Shown: one piece after another, positions 46,362-59,119 of the stretch
Position numbering within the stretch: position 1 is the stretch's first letter
Layout of the letters: every line of letters starts with the position of its first letter
Source: Hippophae tibetana
Lineage: Eukaryota; Streptophyta; Magnoliopsida; Rosales; Elaeagnaceae
Direction of reading: 5' to 3'
DNA length: 64,000 nucleotides
Assembly (NCBI GenBank): GCA_037013495.1
Contig: CM072807.1
Span: forward strand, 14,759,001-14,823,000
The notes under the pieces: generated by a model
What the model was told of the DNA's origin: nothing
The model's input: the letters and a program-made list of their open reading frames with translations, nothing else
Database searches by the model: none
Made by a program: the position numbers and the translations under genes

Positions 46362-47100
46362 GGATGGGGTCAGTGAGTCACATTTCAATCAAGTTCTTAA
46401 CATCAAGCTGGATCAAATAATTGAGGTTTGAATGCATGTTGTTAGCCTTTGATATATGTGTTTCAGAAATCTTTAAACTTCCTTTAGGGTTGTAAATTTC
46501 TTGATGAAAAATGGACTCCAAAGTTCGTGGTGATTGTGGCTCAAAAGAACCACCACACAAAATTCTTCCAGCCCAACTCTCCTGATAATGTTCCACCTAG
46601 TAATTATTTTTTGAGCTTTAAGATGGATAAAACATGTATTTTTTTCTTCCTATGCAGAATTGAATTTTTTTTCTGCAGGTACCATCATAGACAATAAAAA
46701 AATTTCATCCAAGGAATAATGACTTTTATCTGTGTGCATATGCTGGAATGATAATAAATTTATTTATTTATTCGATTTCTACACGATATTAACAGATCAT
46801 CCATATTTGGCTACCTGTTTCAATACATTTAACTATTGTACTTTTATTTTTCCCATCTTTCTAGGGGATTACAAGGCCAACCCATTATCATATTCTGTAT
46901 GATGAAACTAACATTAATCTAGACGAGCTTCAAGAACTTGTTCATTCACTATCATATATGTATGTGAACCTTGTACTACTTTGTTGGTTCATAATTTCTC
47001 AAAACAATTTCTAAATCATATTTAGCTTTCTTATAAAAAAATTCACATTTGTCATTGTTGCAGGTATTAGAGGATTACTACGGCCATTTCAATAGGTAAC
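46362..47100 (+). pseudogene. Captured AGO4-type Argonaute PIWI fragment
   Basis: Five exon pieces with introns: 46362-46425 (DGVSESHFNQVLNIKLDQII, GT follows); 46488-46599 (GCKFLDEKWTPKFVVIVAQ, then KNHHTKFFQPNSPDNVPP, GT follows); 46679-46753 (TIIDNK, a 1-base shift, then FHPRNNDFYLCAYAGMI, donor lost); 46865-46963 (GITRPTHYHILYDET, LDELQELVHSLSYM, GT follows); 47064-47100 (stop, then RITTAIS). This is contiguous PIWI-domain sequence. QELVHSLSYMY and the NSPDNVPP loop are as I recall for the AGO4/6/9 clade of RNA-directed DNA methylation. Frameshift, stop and lost donor make it non-functional. It might be a source of transcripts or small RNAs; that is inference. Confidence 0.85.
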
Positions 47101-48191
47101 GTTGATATATCATTTTATTAATGTTGAAAAATGTTGTTATTTATCATCTTACTAATGTTGTTAACTTAGATATTTTATGTTTTTGTTGTGTTACAAGTTG
47201 TTAGATTTATAAAATTGATATCTAAAATTGGTTTGAATAATTATCGACTTGGTTTAATTATTATTTGATTACCATTGTAGTTGCTCCTATATGTTATGCA
47301 CACTTAGAGGCTAGATATGCATTCCAACTTTCACTCTTAAACATGTGTAATTAACTTATATATTAAGAATAAATAAGTAGATAGGACTCTTATGTTCTGG
47401 ATGTGTATATGTATGATTATATTCATGGAATTTGGATATTGGTATACTAATATATAGTAGATGCTTATATTCACAGATACTGTCACACATTGTCATTTAT
47501 TATAGACATTTTTATGATACTATAATCATGGTATAACCTATATATTAAGAATAAATAAGTAGAGAGAACTCTTATGTTCTGGATGTTGTATATGCAGGAT
47601 TATATTCATGAAATCTGGATGTTGATATGTTGATACTAGATTTTTTTTATGAGGAAATTAATATACATAGTAGATGTTGTCAAGGACGAAGATTTGGAAG
47701 AAAATCATTTCAATGGGACATGTAAATATTTTTAGATTGTAGACAATTTGATTAGTTATATTAGTAAAAAAATTTCATATATATTTTTATATTTTTGGAA
47801 CACTTTAATTAGCTAGTTATATTAAGATTTTATTATGTTTTAGTGTATCTATTAAATTTTTAATGTAATATCTATCTTAAGTTTAATATAATGACTCTTA
47901 ATTTTCTAAATTTATTTTAATTTATATTTGAAAATTAGCTTAATTGAGATGTTTATAGTCACGATTTAAGTGTAACTGAAATAATAGATATCATTTTGAT
48001 TACAAGTCTATGACCTCGGTTATTATAAAACCAATGCCATAAGGTGTACCTATGACCTCGGTTAAAAAATGGAGGTTATAGGTCGTTACATATGATCTCT
48101 CTCACTTAGGTCTCGGTTCTTATAACTGTGACTATAGATTTACGATCACAGTTAAAAATCAAGGCCAAAGACTTGTATTGTAATAGTGCAA

Positions 48192-48790
48192 ACATTTTAT
48201 AGCCAAGTTTTTTTTTAATTTGGAAATAAAAAAATACATGTAAAACTTATAAAATAAAAATAACATTTTAATAATAGAGAACGTGTCCAACTGAACGACG
48301 TTCAAAATTAAAAAAGTCTAAATGGTGGCAATTTAATTTGAACGCATCCAATTGAATGGTTTTCAATGTAAAATGATGTACGAGGTTTTTAATGTAAAAT
48401 TATGTGCCATGTTTTTTTTTAATAATAAAAATTCATGAACTGGATATAAAGAATATTGTATATTTTTATGTTTGATAAGTTTTAAGAATATTATTTTTAT
48501 TATCTTTTTCAAAAAATAAATCTATGCAACTTAGATATGTGTACTTTGAAACGGTTTATCATATCATCTCCTTTGACAAATTGGTAGATAAAAATATATT
48601 ATTTTAATTTAACATTACTTGTGCATCTAATTGAACTATACATCAAACTCTAACATACGAATAATTTTAAATATATAATAAATTTAAAATATTTAATTTT
48701 TTTTCTCGTAATGAGTTTGTAAGTTAAATTTAACATGATTGATGTGGATATAGAAAGAAAAAAAAGACCAAGAGTGAGAAAGACATAACA
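48192..48790. other. Copia-5 interior right of CACTA-2
   Basis: AT-rich; contains a near-repeat of GTGTCCAACTGAACG/GCATCCAATTGAATG (about 48288-48355) but no coding motif. A purine-rich tract AGAAAGAAAAAAAAGACC (about 48755-48772) precedes the LTR. Confidence 0.45.
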
Positions 48791-49775
48791 TATTAGAATA
48801 TAGGATAACAATCAAAATAAGTATAGAGATTTAATATGAAATTAGAAATTAAGAAAACCATATAATTATCTTGTTGAATTATATATACATATATATAATC
48901 CAACAAGATAAATTCTAAACCGTTTAAAACTATGGTATTATCCTTATTGACATAATTTATTTCTAATAAGAAAAATTGGATTCCATACAAGTTATATATA
49001 TATATAAATTGAAATAATCAAAATCTTAATAACATATGTTAACGTTCTTCTCTTTTGACTCTTGAGGAACAATAACAAACATTAACGTTAAAGAAGCTCA
49101 ACCAAAAAAATGTACTCTAAACGCTTGTGATTTTACAATATCCTTAATTTAATAATTAAGATAGTTCATTATTGAATATACTTTAAGATATACATTTGTA
49201 CATTTTGTTATTGTGATAACTATTTAGGTACTAGTAGAATAGGTTCAATTAACTCGTATGACTCAATTTTATTAAAACATTGATCCATATTTAAATATCT
49301 TTCTTGTAGAGACTATAGTAAAAGTAATTAGATTATTTAGGGACATTATCTTAATAAATAGTTTGAATCTTAACTTTGTAATTATAACTTATTTTTTATA
49401 GTGTATAATTAGATGGTTTAATGAACATTTGGTTTTCTTCTTAAGTCTTTAATGTGAATTACGTTATTTTTATCTAAAAATCTTGTGTGTTAATTTTTAT
49501 ATTTTACATTATTTTATTTATACTCGATTACATATATGACAATTTTACAAAATTTTAATTTATCGTACTTTCGTTAATATTCTATTCAGTTACCTTTTAG
49601 CTAATCTGATTTATAGCTAAAAGATAAATTTTTCAATTACTAATCTTACCAATATTAATGGTACATGAGTATTAAGCACTTGTTATAAATAGTGAGGTAT
49701 TATATACAGTGAATGAAATTCAGTTTCTTATCGGTCTCTTTCTCCTTAATTTAATGTTTCTTTGAAAGTGAAGTT
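48791..49775 (+). repeat. Probable 3' LTR of Copia-5
   Basis: Aligns at both ends with 40927-41949. Its centre (about 49330-49560: GTATAATTAGATGGTTTAAT, CATTTGGTTTTCTTCTTAAG) instead resembles 55780-55930, so a SIRE-like LTR piece may be inserted or recombined here. Confidence 0.55.
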
Positions 49776-50522
49776 TGATTGATCAAAGCTCAACTCTTAG
49801 AATTAAAAAAAAAATTAAGTATTAATTATGTGATACTCTATACAAATAAAATGTTTAATAAGGGCACATGTTTTATTAAAAGGCGTTACTTTGGAAAAAG
49901 AGAGTAAAAACTGTGATTTGTTTGGAATATAAATGTAATTATAGCATGAGTAATTCTATAATTTGCAAAACCATAATATTGTTTTACAATTTTATTCAAC
50001 AATAATAATAAAATATGATTAATTATATTTATAAAATAAATAATTTATACATTTTTGTAATAGTAATAAAAAACTTATGATCTTTATATAACCTAATTAT
50101 ACACATGATTTGACTTTTAACTCCTCTATAAAAACATATGAACAATACATTTTTAGAAATTTTTTTTTTACATTTTACCAAAAAAAGGATACTAATTGTA
50201 CACTAATTATGATAAAAATGCATAAAAATCTATTAACTTTCAGGTGTGTTATTAAAAGTTCAATAACTAATGCAAATAACACAAACAATGTATTTTAAGT
50301 CCAAAATTTTAGAGTTTGGATTTTAGATACACTATCTAATGTACTTTCTAATAATTATTCGATTTCTAGTATCCCATCTAAAAATTTAATGAATTTTTGT
50401 ATATTTTGATCATAATAATTAATGTACACCACATGAAAGATAATTAAAAGTAAAAAATTATTTATAAATGAAAGTTATTTTATCCAAATAAGTATGTTTG
50501 TTATATATTGTATAAAAAATTA

Positions 50523-50952
50523 ATATCAACAATATATGTGAGTTTAAACACTATTGAATACTTTACTAATTTGTTTAAAATTTTATTTCTAAAATTATGT
50601 GTCTTGAATTTTTCTTATCTAAAATTAAATATAATTTAAAAAAAAATTAAAATGTAAGAAAATTATAAAAATAAATTAAATAATGTTTTATTATGAAATT
50701 ATTTTAATAGGTAACAAAACTACGTAAATAAAACGTAACAAAATTACGTAATATCAACAATCGATGTGAATTTAAACACTACTGAATACTATACTTATTT
50801 GTTTGAAATTTTATTTCTAAAATGATGTGTCTTGAATTTTTCTTTCATCTAAAATTAATATAATTTTAAAAAGTAAGAAAATTATAAAAATAAATTAAAT
50901 ATTTATTTAAATAATGTTTTATTGTGGAATTATTTTAATAGGTAACAAAACA
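50523..50952. repeat. 228-bp tandem duplication
   Basis: Block beginning ATATCAACAAT.GATGTGA and containing TATGTGTCTTGAATTTTTCT and TTTTAATAGGTAACAAAAC occurs at 50523-50750 and 50751-50952. Copies differ by substitutions and indels. Confidence 0.88.
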
Positions 50953-53624
50953 CTTAAATAAATTAAATATTATTTTAAATATAAATTATTTTAATAAAAT
51001 ATTTATCATCAATTTTATTTGATTGTATTATATAAATTGTTGTAAAATTTTATATAAAAATAATTATAATATAATATAATTATAATTTATTTATTTAATA
51101 CGATAAAACAAACATTTCGTGGAGTATTTTTCAACGTGCAAGGCAAGGATTTTGACTATGGTGGCAAGCCAACAGCCGAATTTATTGCTCAGATATGTCA
51201 TCCACTCATCCTTATGGCCTTACGCTAATATGTTACATAAATTTAAGAAAATATAAAATTAATATAATTATTTTTACGAAAATATAAATATTAAATGCTT
51301 CATGAGTTAAATAAGATAAATGATTGATATAAAATATATTTTGAAAGTAATATCTCATCATCTGCCCGGCCCAATACTTAAGCTGGCCAATTTCATGTCC
51401 TCGTCGTAAATATTGTTAGTACCCTTAATCTTTAACTTTGGTTTTAATTAATAAAAGATGAATATCAATATAACATATATATTTATACATGTTATTTAAA
51501 GAAAATAATATTATAATTAAAAATAATATTATATTTTTTAAATTATTGATAATTATGAGGTTATTAATTTCAACCCTTTAACATTTTATCTATAAAATAA
51601 CATTCCAATAAACTGAATTATTATTATTTTGATAAATTTAACATAATTTTATATCTATATTATATATATTGTGTCAGTAGCATCTTTATTTTTGGAAAGA
51701 AAGAAAAAAGTTCTTGTCTAGACAAATTTATTATTTCTTTAAAATAATCATATATATCACAATATAAATAGTGGATAAAAAAGTCTGCAAATTAAATATG
51801 TACCATAGCATTTTCCTTGCATAAAAAGAAAACGGATGTTTTGAAGTTTGAACTTCAAGTACCTAAGCACGCTTTTATGACTGAAATCTAGGCCATGATA
51901 GTCCATTTAATATAGACTATATTACTTGTAATTCAATTAAATAGATATGAATTAGTTATTTATTTTTTAAAATAATATTACTTTATATGGGAAAAAATTA
52001 TACATATAGCTTATTATATATTTTTATTAATATCAATCATTAATTTTTTTAATTCTTATATTTTAATAAAAATTAATAACCATTCTACCACCATTATATA
52101 TAAAATTATCTACCTGTTTAGACAAATCACAACAAAAATAGACTTATACAAAATAAAATAAAAACCCACTTACATGCCAACTTACAAAATAGGTTTACCT
52201 TGGTTAGTTTGACCGTTTATACTTGCATTATTTTATTAAATAAAAAAATAAAATTAATTTTAAAATCAAAATTAAAAACATAAAATAAGAAATAGAAATA
52301 ATGCTTAACGCAATTAAAAAAAATAAGATATCCTTAATTTCTGTATCCAAGTATGCGGTTGTTGCATAATCCAGTTGTCATTGAATTTAAGTTCCATAGG
52401 ACCATAACTATATTAGATAGAGAAAACAATTTAAATAGCCTGATTTTGGCACTGATGTTGACATAGGATGGTTAATTGACTCCAGAACCCATTTTATGTA
52501 AGACAAGATTGTCTAATTTGATCTGTAACTGAAAATTCAGTTTTCAATGAATCTGTTATCATAACTTAATAATTTAATAAGATATAGTAGTTTTGCTTCT
52601 AGACCAAAAAAACTCCAAATATGATTTTTATTTCATTTAAATATTCAATTTAGATGATTTATATCATGTTTATATTCGATGAATTTGTGTTTTGTTATCG
52701 ATCGAGATTATCTAGACCCGTTGTTTCAAATATTATAAACATTATAATATGATAATAATATTTTATTTTTTGTCTAAAGAATAATCAACTTATCAATTAA
52801 AACATCCAAACAATTGAATAAAAAATCTTATAATAGAGCGAAAAAAAATGTATTTAGAAAAGTTTTTAATTTTAATTTAATTATTAATATATTTAGATAT
52901 CTAGAGTACTTATTATTTTTATCTAAACTGTATTTTTTTTATATTTGATTAGTGAAGTTTTATTTTCTCAAAACAACTCAAATGATAATTAAGGATATTA
53001 TTTTTATAATTATAAATTTTAAATGCATATTTTTGTTGTTATCCTTAAAGTTAACTATGTTAGTTTTCTTAGCTTTTTTTTAAATAATATATTTTATTTT
53101 TTATATAATTTAATCATTCTGTGTTGCATTACATATAATTATATAAATATTCACTTTTAATCATATCGTGTGATATTGATCTTATTTTTTCTTTCTTTCA
53201 CATAATTAAATTTTTCATATTATGTTGTTTAATTTTTTAATTTTTTTATATGTTTGCATGGATATTAAGTTATATTATTTAATCTTGTTATATATAATTT
53301 TAAAATTTTATTTTAATTAAATAAAAATATACATTTAATATATAATATATAATTAACAATGAATTTTATATTATTTAAAATAAATTAATTAAAAAAATTA
53401 TGAATTTTATTATAATGATATTAAAATTATTTATTTTTATTATTAAATTTACGATTTTTTCTTTGGATATTATTCCTTACTAATTCCCTCTAACAAAGGA
53501 ATTTGTTGGGACGCAGGATTAAATATGTTTTATGTAATAAAATCTGTTGCTTTTATAATTCTACCTTCTAATTAATTAATTTAAATTAAAAAATTTGATC
53601 AGATTTATTATATGCATATCTAAT

Positions 53625-53732
53625 TTGATAAATTTTATAATTAAAATAAATTTAGATTAAAAATAATACCCAATTAGTTTGATAAATTTTATAATTAAAA
53701 TAGATTTAGATTAAAAATAATATGATTCATTA
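53625..53732. repeat. 54-bp tandem duplication
   Basis: TTGATAAATTTTATAATTAA followed by ATTTAGATTAAAAATAAT, starting at 53625 and again at 53679. Confidence 0.85.
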
Positions 53733-54699
53733 TTATTTGAATTTACAATTTTACTTTACATTGTATTTGATAAAAATGAAATTATTATTAAATTATAAAT
53801 AAATATGTATTTTATTTTATAATATTTTAAATTTATATATATCATATTTTTTATATAATAATAATTAATAAATAAATTTTAATATCAATATAATTTTATT
53901 CTATTCAAAAAATCTAGTATGTTTGGATTCGGATAGAATTTTTTTAAATTAAATCAGATTTTAATTAATTAAAAATAGATAATTTGTATGTGTTACTCAT
54001 TTTTAGTTTTGTCAAAATGTAAATGTTAAACCAACGCTTAATGTGAGTAAAAAAAAAAGAAATAAAAACAACGTTTATTATGTCTCACTGAATTAACGAA
54101 AAGTTGCCCGGTACCCCTAATAGTTGCTCATAATTGAGAAATTTAGATAAAAAAAATTAAAAATCTCCTTAGACAAAACCAAATATTTTTTTTAGTTTTA
54201 CAATAGTTATTCTTATCTTTTATACTAAAACTATTTTAAACGAACAAATTAACATTAGGTCACCTGTGTAATGCATGTCAATCGTCTATTTGTGGCAAAT
54301 AATATACTATTCAAAGAAGGCATAAAATATTTGTTTAGATGGATCTAAATGTAAAGTATACTCCTCCTTAAGATTTCCATGCTATACCTTATAACTCCTT
54401 TTCACCTCTTCTAAATGAAAATATATTTGAAATAAAGAATTTAAAATAAAAATTTTATTTGGAATAAATATTAGTTTAACTACATAAAATAACCCCTTTT
54501 ATATATTGAATCTCATTTTTAATTTCATTTCACATTGTACACATATTTTTTTGATATAACCTTAAATATATATACACATATATATAGGGTGATCAATTTT
54601 TCAAATCATTTTATTTGTATCATTATAATACTTTGGTCAAGTCTTACACCAAAATCTATGTGATCAAAGTATTCGAATGACATATTTTTAGTGACTTGT

Positions 54700-55930
54700 G
54701 TAAGACTTATGAGTGTTGGCGATATTCGTGAACAAAATATTTAAGCGTAAATTAGTTTCTAGGCATGTTTTTATGTCCGCTATTTAAGCCAAAAAACTTC
54801 TAAATTTCAAGTTAATGTGTCTTAGGTGTACACTATTTGCGTACACGTTAGAATTGAGTTTACACATATACGACAATATGGTGTATATATGTTGGTCGAT
54901 AGATCGAGTATTGGATCGATCAATCGAAGGGTTAGATCAATCGAGGATTGATCATATACGATCTAGTTGCTCTAGATTTGAAATTCTAATTGAAGTGGAT
55001 CGATCAAAGTTAGGTTTGATCGATTATGATCGATTTACCTACTCTCAAGTTTTTGTTAATCGTTGCTAGATCGATTGAAAAAGGAGTTTTGATCGATCAA
55101 CTTTATTGGTCTAATCGATCGATCGAGCGCGTAAGTTTTCAACTTAAAAACTTTTTGTTTACTCAAGCTAAACCAATAGATTATCTTATTTTTCCTATTT
55201 ATTATTGCTCTATGAAATATTTTATGGATAAAATGGTCATTGCCCAATGACCTAGAATTAGGATTTTAATTCTCTTATTTAAAAAACCCAATGCTATTTG
55301 TTTTAAACAACCACACCTATTTTATTCATCTAATTATTTCATGCTTTCTCTCTCAAAATGTTTTATAAAAACTATATCATATTTCTTTATGCTTGTTCTT
55401 TATTGAATCTATCAAACATTGTACGGTAATGTTTGAGCCTATTTGTTTTTATGATATTGCACTCTTAACTTTTGTTACAAGATTTGCTAAATGATTTAAT
55501 TTATCTCATTTACATCTTAAATCTTCTAACTAGGATTTTTCATTATTGAATTTTCTCTAGGACACGCTTTACATTTGTGCTATTTATGCTAACTTTTCAG
55601 GTACTTACTGAACAGATTTGATTGCTCATGTGACTCAAGAATCAGAGTATTGATTCAGATCCATACATCTATCTTGTAAAGACTAGAAGAAATGACGGCT
55701 TGTAAGTAGATTACATGTGGGGATTTATTTGTGAAGGGTAGTCTAAAACCTAGCTTTGTAATGGAACATTAATTTTCATAGTGGATAATTAGGTGATCCG
55801 GTGGACCGTTGGTTTTTATTTTTAAGTCATTGTTATGGTTTATATTGTTTTCACCCAAAATATTGTGTGTCAAGTTTATCTTTATTTTCATTTTATTTAA
55901 TTTATACACTATTGTATATCTGACCACTTA
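54700..55930 (+). repeat. Probable SIRE-like Copia LTR relic
   Basis: Contains a 200-bp patch dense in GATCGATC and ATCGATC words (54895-55130), a shared feature of some large Copia LTRs, then GTAGATTACATGTGGG, GATAATTAGGTGATCCGGTG and TCACCCAAAATATTGTGTGT. The last resemble the U5 end of SIRE/Maximus LTRs (..GATTAGGTG..CCG..GTTTTTTCC..). No coding sequence adjoins it, so it may be a solo LTR. Ends and target duplication are not resolved. Confidence 0.45.
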
Positions 55931-56023
55931 ATAATTTTTAATTAAAATTATTTAATAAAATTATCTATTCATTTCCTTTAAGTTAATTATATCTATAAGT
56001 TTAAATTTTGCGTCTCTAGGATA

Positions 56024-56026
<3 letters not shown>

Positions 56027-56117
<91 letters not shown>
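56027..56117. repeat. (TA)n microsatellite
   Basis: About 45 uninterrupted TA units, with a second run of about 12 units at 56265-56288. Collapse or expansion in assembly is likely at this site. Confidence 0.97.
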
Positions 56118-56119
<2 letters not shown>

Positions 56120-56289
56120 TTTGTAAGTAGTAGATAGTCTAAATATAAAAATAAAATAAAAAGCCAAAAAAAGAAGTGGTAGATAATCTAATTGGCCCAA
56201 ATATAACACATACAATATGACGATGAAGTGTATATTATCTTGAATAAAAAAGTGTATATTACAATATATATATATATATATATATATAG

Positions 56290-58084
56290 ATTAGATTGTA
56301 AATAAATAATTAACCCAAATTAACATGTATTTATGTGTATATAAATTCATTTACATGTTGTACTCATGTATATTGCAATTTACAAGTTATATGATTAAAA
56401 CTCACATTATTTGAGAGATGAACCGTATTCCCAACAAATGCACAATTGAGAGAGTTATAACCATGAGTTAAGGTTAAAGTCTCAATTAAAAGAATTATTT
56501 ATAATTATTAGCAGTTTTGAAGATTTTTCCCCTATTTCCTTAATTTAGAGTCTTAAAACGTAGATTTTGGTAAAAATATTGATATATAATTTTTACGAAA
56601 ATGATAAAAATATTATTGTTATCGATCAAAACTTTACAAAAAATCACATAAATTATAAAAACTCTATCAAAAATATGAATTTTTTTATAAAACTTTAAAA
56701 AATATCAAAACAATCAATTAATTATATTTGAAATTAATTTTTTATTTAATACATATATTTTTAAATACTTATAATATTTATATTAATTAATAAATTGATC
56801 AATTAATTAAAATATTATATAACAAAATATATATTATTTTTTATAAAATAAGTAGTTAAATTTTTTGAAATAATTAAGTAGACTATCTAAGTGTATTAAC
56901 TATTACAAATATATAAATCTCGATAGTATGAGAAAAAATTTTATTGATTATTTGTTTTTAAAAGTAATCATAGTTATGAGAGACATAATGAACCTTATAT
57001 TTCAATGCAATATACATGTTATAACATTAATATAAAATAGTAAAAAATAAAACATGCATCCAATTAATGATTGAATATAAAATTATTATCTACAATTACT
57101 AAATATTAAATTTTCTACCATTACAAACTTTACCTTATAGGTTCAATAATTGAAAATAAACCACTCTGATAGACAAAAATACAATAATCATGCCATGTTA
57201 TAGAGTAAAGATAATATTATCTATAGTTATTAACATAACATATGTAGGTAGGCTATTACAAACGAATATGAAATAATTAAGGTGACAATATGAAAATCTA
57301 TAACATAATTAAAGCTAAGAAAGAAGAGAATATATTCTTTTATAAAATGCAACATGCTACAAACAAGAAGAAAAGAGAATAAATTCCTTTCCTCTTACTT
57401 CACAATTTGTAAATTATAAAAGTGAGAAAAAATTGAACGGAAAAAATTGATTAGAAATAAGAAAACAAATTAAGAACTGATTTTTTTTAATTTGTGTTGA
57501 TATTTTAATAATTTTTTAACAACAATATCTATAATATCTAAGGATATTTTAGTTAAGAAAAGTAGTTTAATGATAACGATATTTAAGTGATAATTTTTCA
57601 ATATTATCGATAATTTCACGATAATTTAATCAAAAGATATTAACATTATATTTTAATATTAAGATGTACAAAATAATGATATAATAACAAAAATATCGAA
57701 GATATTATTAATATTTTCATACTTAGCTTAAAGTAGGCTTGATTGATGAAAAAATAGTTATGCAGTTTACCTATCTCACTTATACAATGATAAATATAAT
57801 ATTATAAAAATTTGGTATAGTGTGTTGAAGCCTTATTTAAATTTAATTTGAAAGACAATAGCCTAATTTAAAATTCACCTCGACTTTTGAAACCAACACG
57901 AGAAACACATCATTGCATGGGATAATATCTCAAATTTCCTTAGGGTTTAACATATCTTTACTTATGCTCTAGAAGTTTATAAAATATCTAAAATGTCCCT
58001 AGATTTCATGGTTAATACCATTGGTGTCCTTTATTTTTAATTGTGTTAATTTTTCATCCATTACTATTCATAATACTATTCCTT
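56290..58084. other. AT-rich intergenic region
   Basis: No gene seen on either strand. Sequence near 57900-58084 is less AT-rich and adjoins the viral primer site; it may still belong to the integrated viral sequence, but nothing coding is recognisable. Confidence 0.45.
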
Positions 58085-58097
58085 GGCTCTAATACCA
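58085..58097 (-). other. Pararetroviral primer-binding site
   Basis: Minus strand TGGTATTAGAGCC, one mismatch to TGGTATCAGAGCC, the complement of the initiator tRNA-Met 3' end used by caulimovirids to prime minus-strand DNA. It lies about 1 kb downstream of the viral TATA box in the transcription direction, where this family carries it. Confidence 0.75.
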
Positions 58098-59090
58098 ATT
58101 TTTCGGGTCGACAATTTTTAATCGGTAGTTAATATTGACTTAGTTGATAGTATTTGTTTATTTACGAAAGGTAATACTTTTCTAAAAAAAATTATTATTT
58201 TTTGGTATAAATCTAATTTTCTTCTATATATTCATTAAAATTGCATAATATATTATGTTGATTACTTATTTATAATCCTGAATCTATTAATTGTCTTTTA
58301 AAACTAAAAATTATTCTTTCACTTGTTAAATCTAATAGTTATAATTTATGTACTAATGATTCAATGTTCATAGAGTATTATCTTGATAAGTCATATGTGT
58401 TGAATGCATATTATTTTATCATATTCGTAGTATAAAAATAGGTTTTTCTTATGTTCATACAATGTACTTATAATTTTCAAAGTAGTATCCAAACATTAAG
58501 TTGTTGAATGATTATCTTTAAAATATTCATTTAAATGATAGAGGTAACCTTTATCAAATTTTTCTAATAGAATTAGATTTTTATCTTTAATTTTATTTGG
58601 AATTAGTTGTTTATTTTTAAAAATAGTTTCCATTTTCTATGTTAGCAATATTATGACTTGATGTAAGTAAATATTTAAAAATTCAAGATTCTTAATTGGC
58701 TTAAATTTATAATTATTATACCTGAATTTGATGAGTCTACCACGGTCTTCCCTTCTGTTCGTATTCTTTTGTTACACTTGTTATGCCTCAACTTTGCTCA
58801 AACATCAACACCCTCCTGGCAATGGCGAGCCTTCTATATCCATACATAAATGGTGTCTAATATTTGAATCACTAGAGAAGAGTAACTGAACTCCATTTAA
58901 TTCATAGGATAATAATTATTAACACTTAAGGCTAACTAAGAACCTTGAAGAGGTGCTTAGCTGCTCATAATTACTAGGTAAAACATTATTGGTTTTGGAA
59001 TTTTTAGATAGAGAGGTTTTCTATGCTAGAGTGTTGTGTGTGTTTTAGAGTAGAGAGCTTTGAATTTTTGTGTATTCTTGTGTGTTCCCT
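58098..59090 (-). other. Viral pregenomic RNA leader region
   Basis: Non-coding stretch between the TATA region and primer site with several short AUG-started frames, as in caulimovirid leaders. I did not identify the long hairpin such leaders usually form. Confidence 0.5.
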
Positions 59091-59109
59091 TCAAATGAGA
59101 ATAAAGGTT

Positions 59110-59119
59110 CCTTTTATAG
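59110..59119 (-). promoter_or_regulatory. 35S-like viral TATA box
   Basis: Minus strand CTATAAAAGG, followed by AACCTTTATTCTCATTTGAA and a GAACACAC stretch. The arrangement resembles the core and start region of caulimovirid pregenomic promoters (TATA-AGGAA..CATTTC..TTTGGAGAGAACAC in type). It lies between the transactivator gene and the leader, the expected place. Activity is not known. Confidence 0.65.

Larger units (their letters stand above)
43499..48188. mobile_element. Pack-CACTA element (CACTA-2) carrying ARF and AGO gene fragments
   Basis: Begins CACTACTGTAATAAATAC and ends TTGTATTGTAATAGTG, imperfect inverted repeats with the CACTA start. A 3-bp target duplication CAA flanks it (43496-43498 and 48189-48191). 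Subterminal words TATGACCTCGGTT recur near 43609, 48009 and 48053, with inverted relatives (ACTGAGGTTATAGG, about 43590), as transposase-binding repeats do. The 4690-bp body has no transposase. It holds plus-strand exon-intron fragments of an auxin response factor (44159-45020) and an AGO4-type Argonaute (46362-47100). Confidence 0.88.
40927..49775 (+). mobile_element. Probable Copia element (Copia-5) with ~1-kb LTRs, split by CACTA-2
   Basis: Segments 40927-41949 and 48791-49775 are direct repeats. Both start T(G/A)TTA(A/G)AATATAG, share the stretches GAGATTTAATATGAAATTAG and AAGAAGCTCAACCAAAAAAA, and end TCTTTCTCCTT..TTTCTTTGA. A primer-site-like TGGTATTAGAC (41950-41960) follows the first and a purine-rich tract (about 48755-48785) precedes the second. 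Between them lie Copia gag and protease traces and the 4.7-kb CACTA-2. Integrase to RNase H are not recognisable, so much of the interior is deleted. The middle of the LTRs (41290-41750 versus 49155-49640) does not align well, which lowers confidence. Confidence 0.6.
49776..54699. other. AT-rich intergenic region
   Basis: Nearly five kilobases of A/T-rich DNA with no believable gene. A higher-GC patch at about 51115-51235 (GTGCAAGGCAAGGATTTTG, CATCCACTCATCCTTATGGC) and another at 51360-51410 remain unidentified. Local tandem duplications at 50523-50952 and 53625-53732 are listed separately. Confidence 0.5.

Noticed and set aside
43499-48188. Functional ARF or AGO gene
   Set aside because: Only partial domains are present, with stops, a frameshift and a lost splice donor, and both lie within transposon ends.
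55961-56215. Minus-strand frame encoding Ile-Tyr repeats
   Set aside because: It is the translation of the (TA)n microsatellite at 56027-56117, not a gene.
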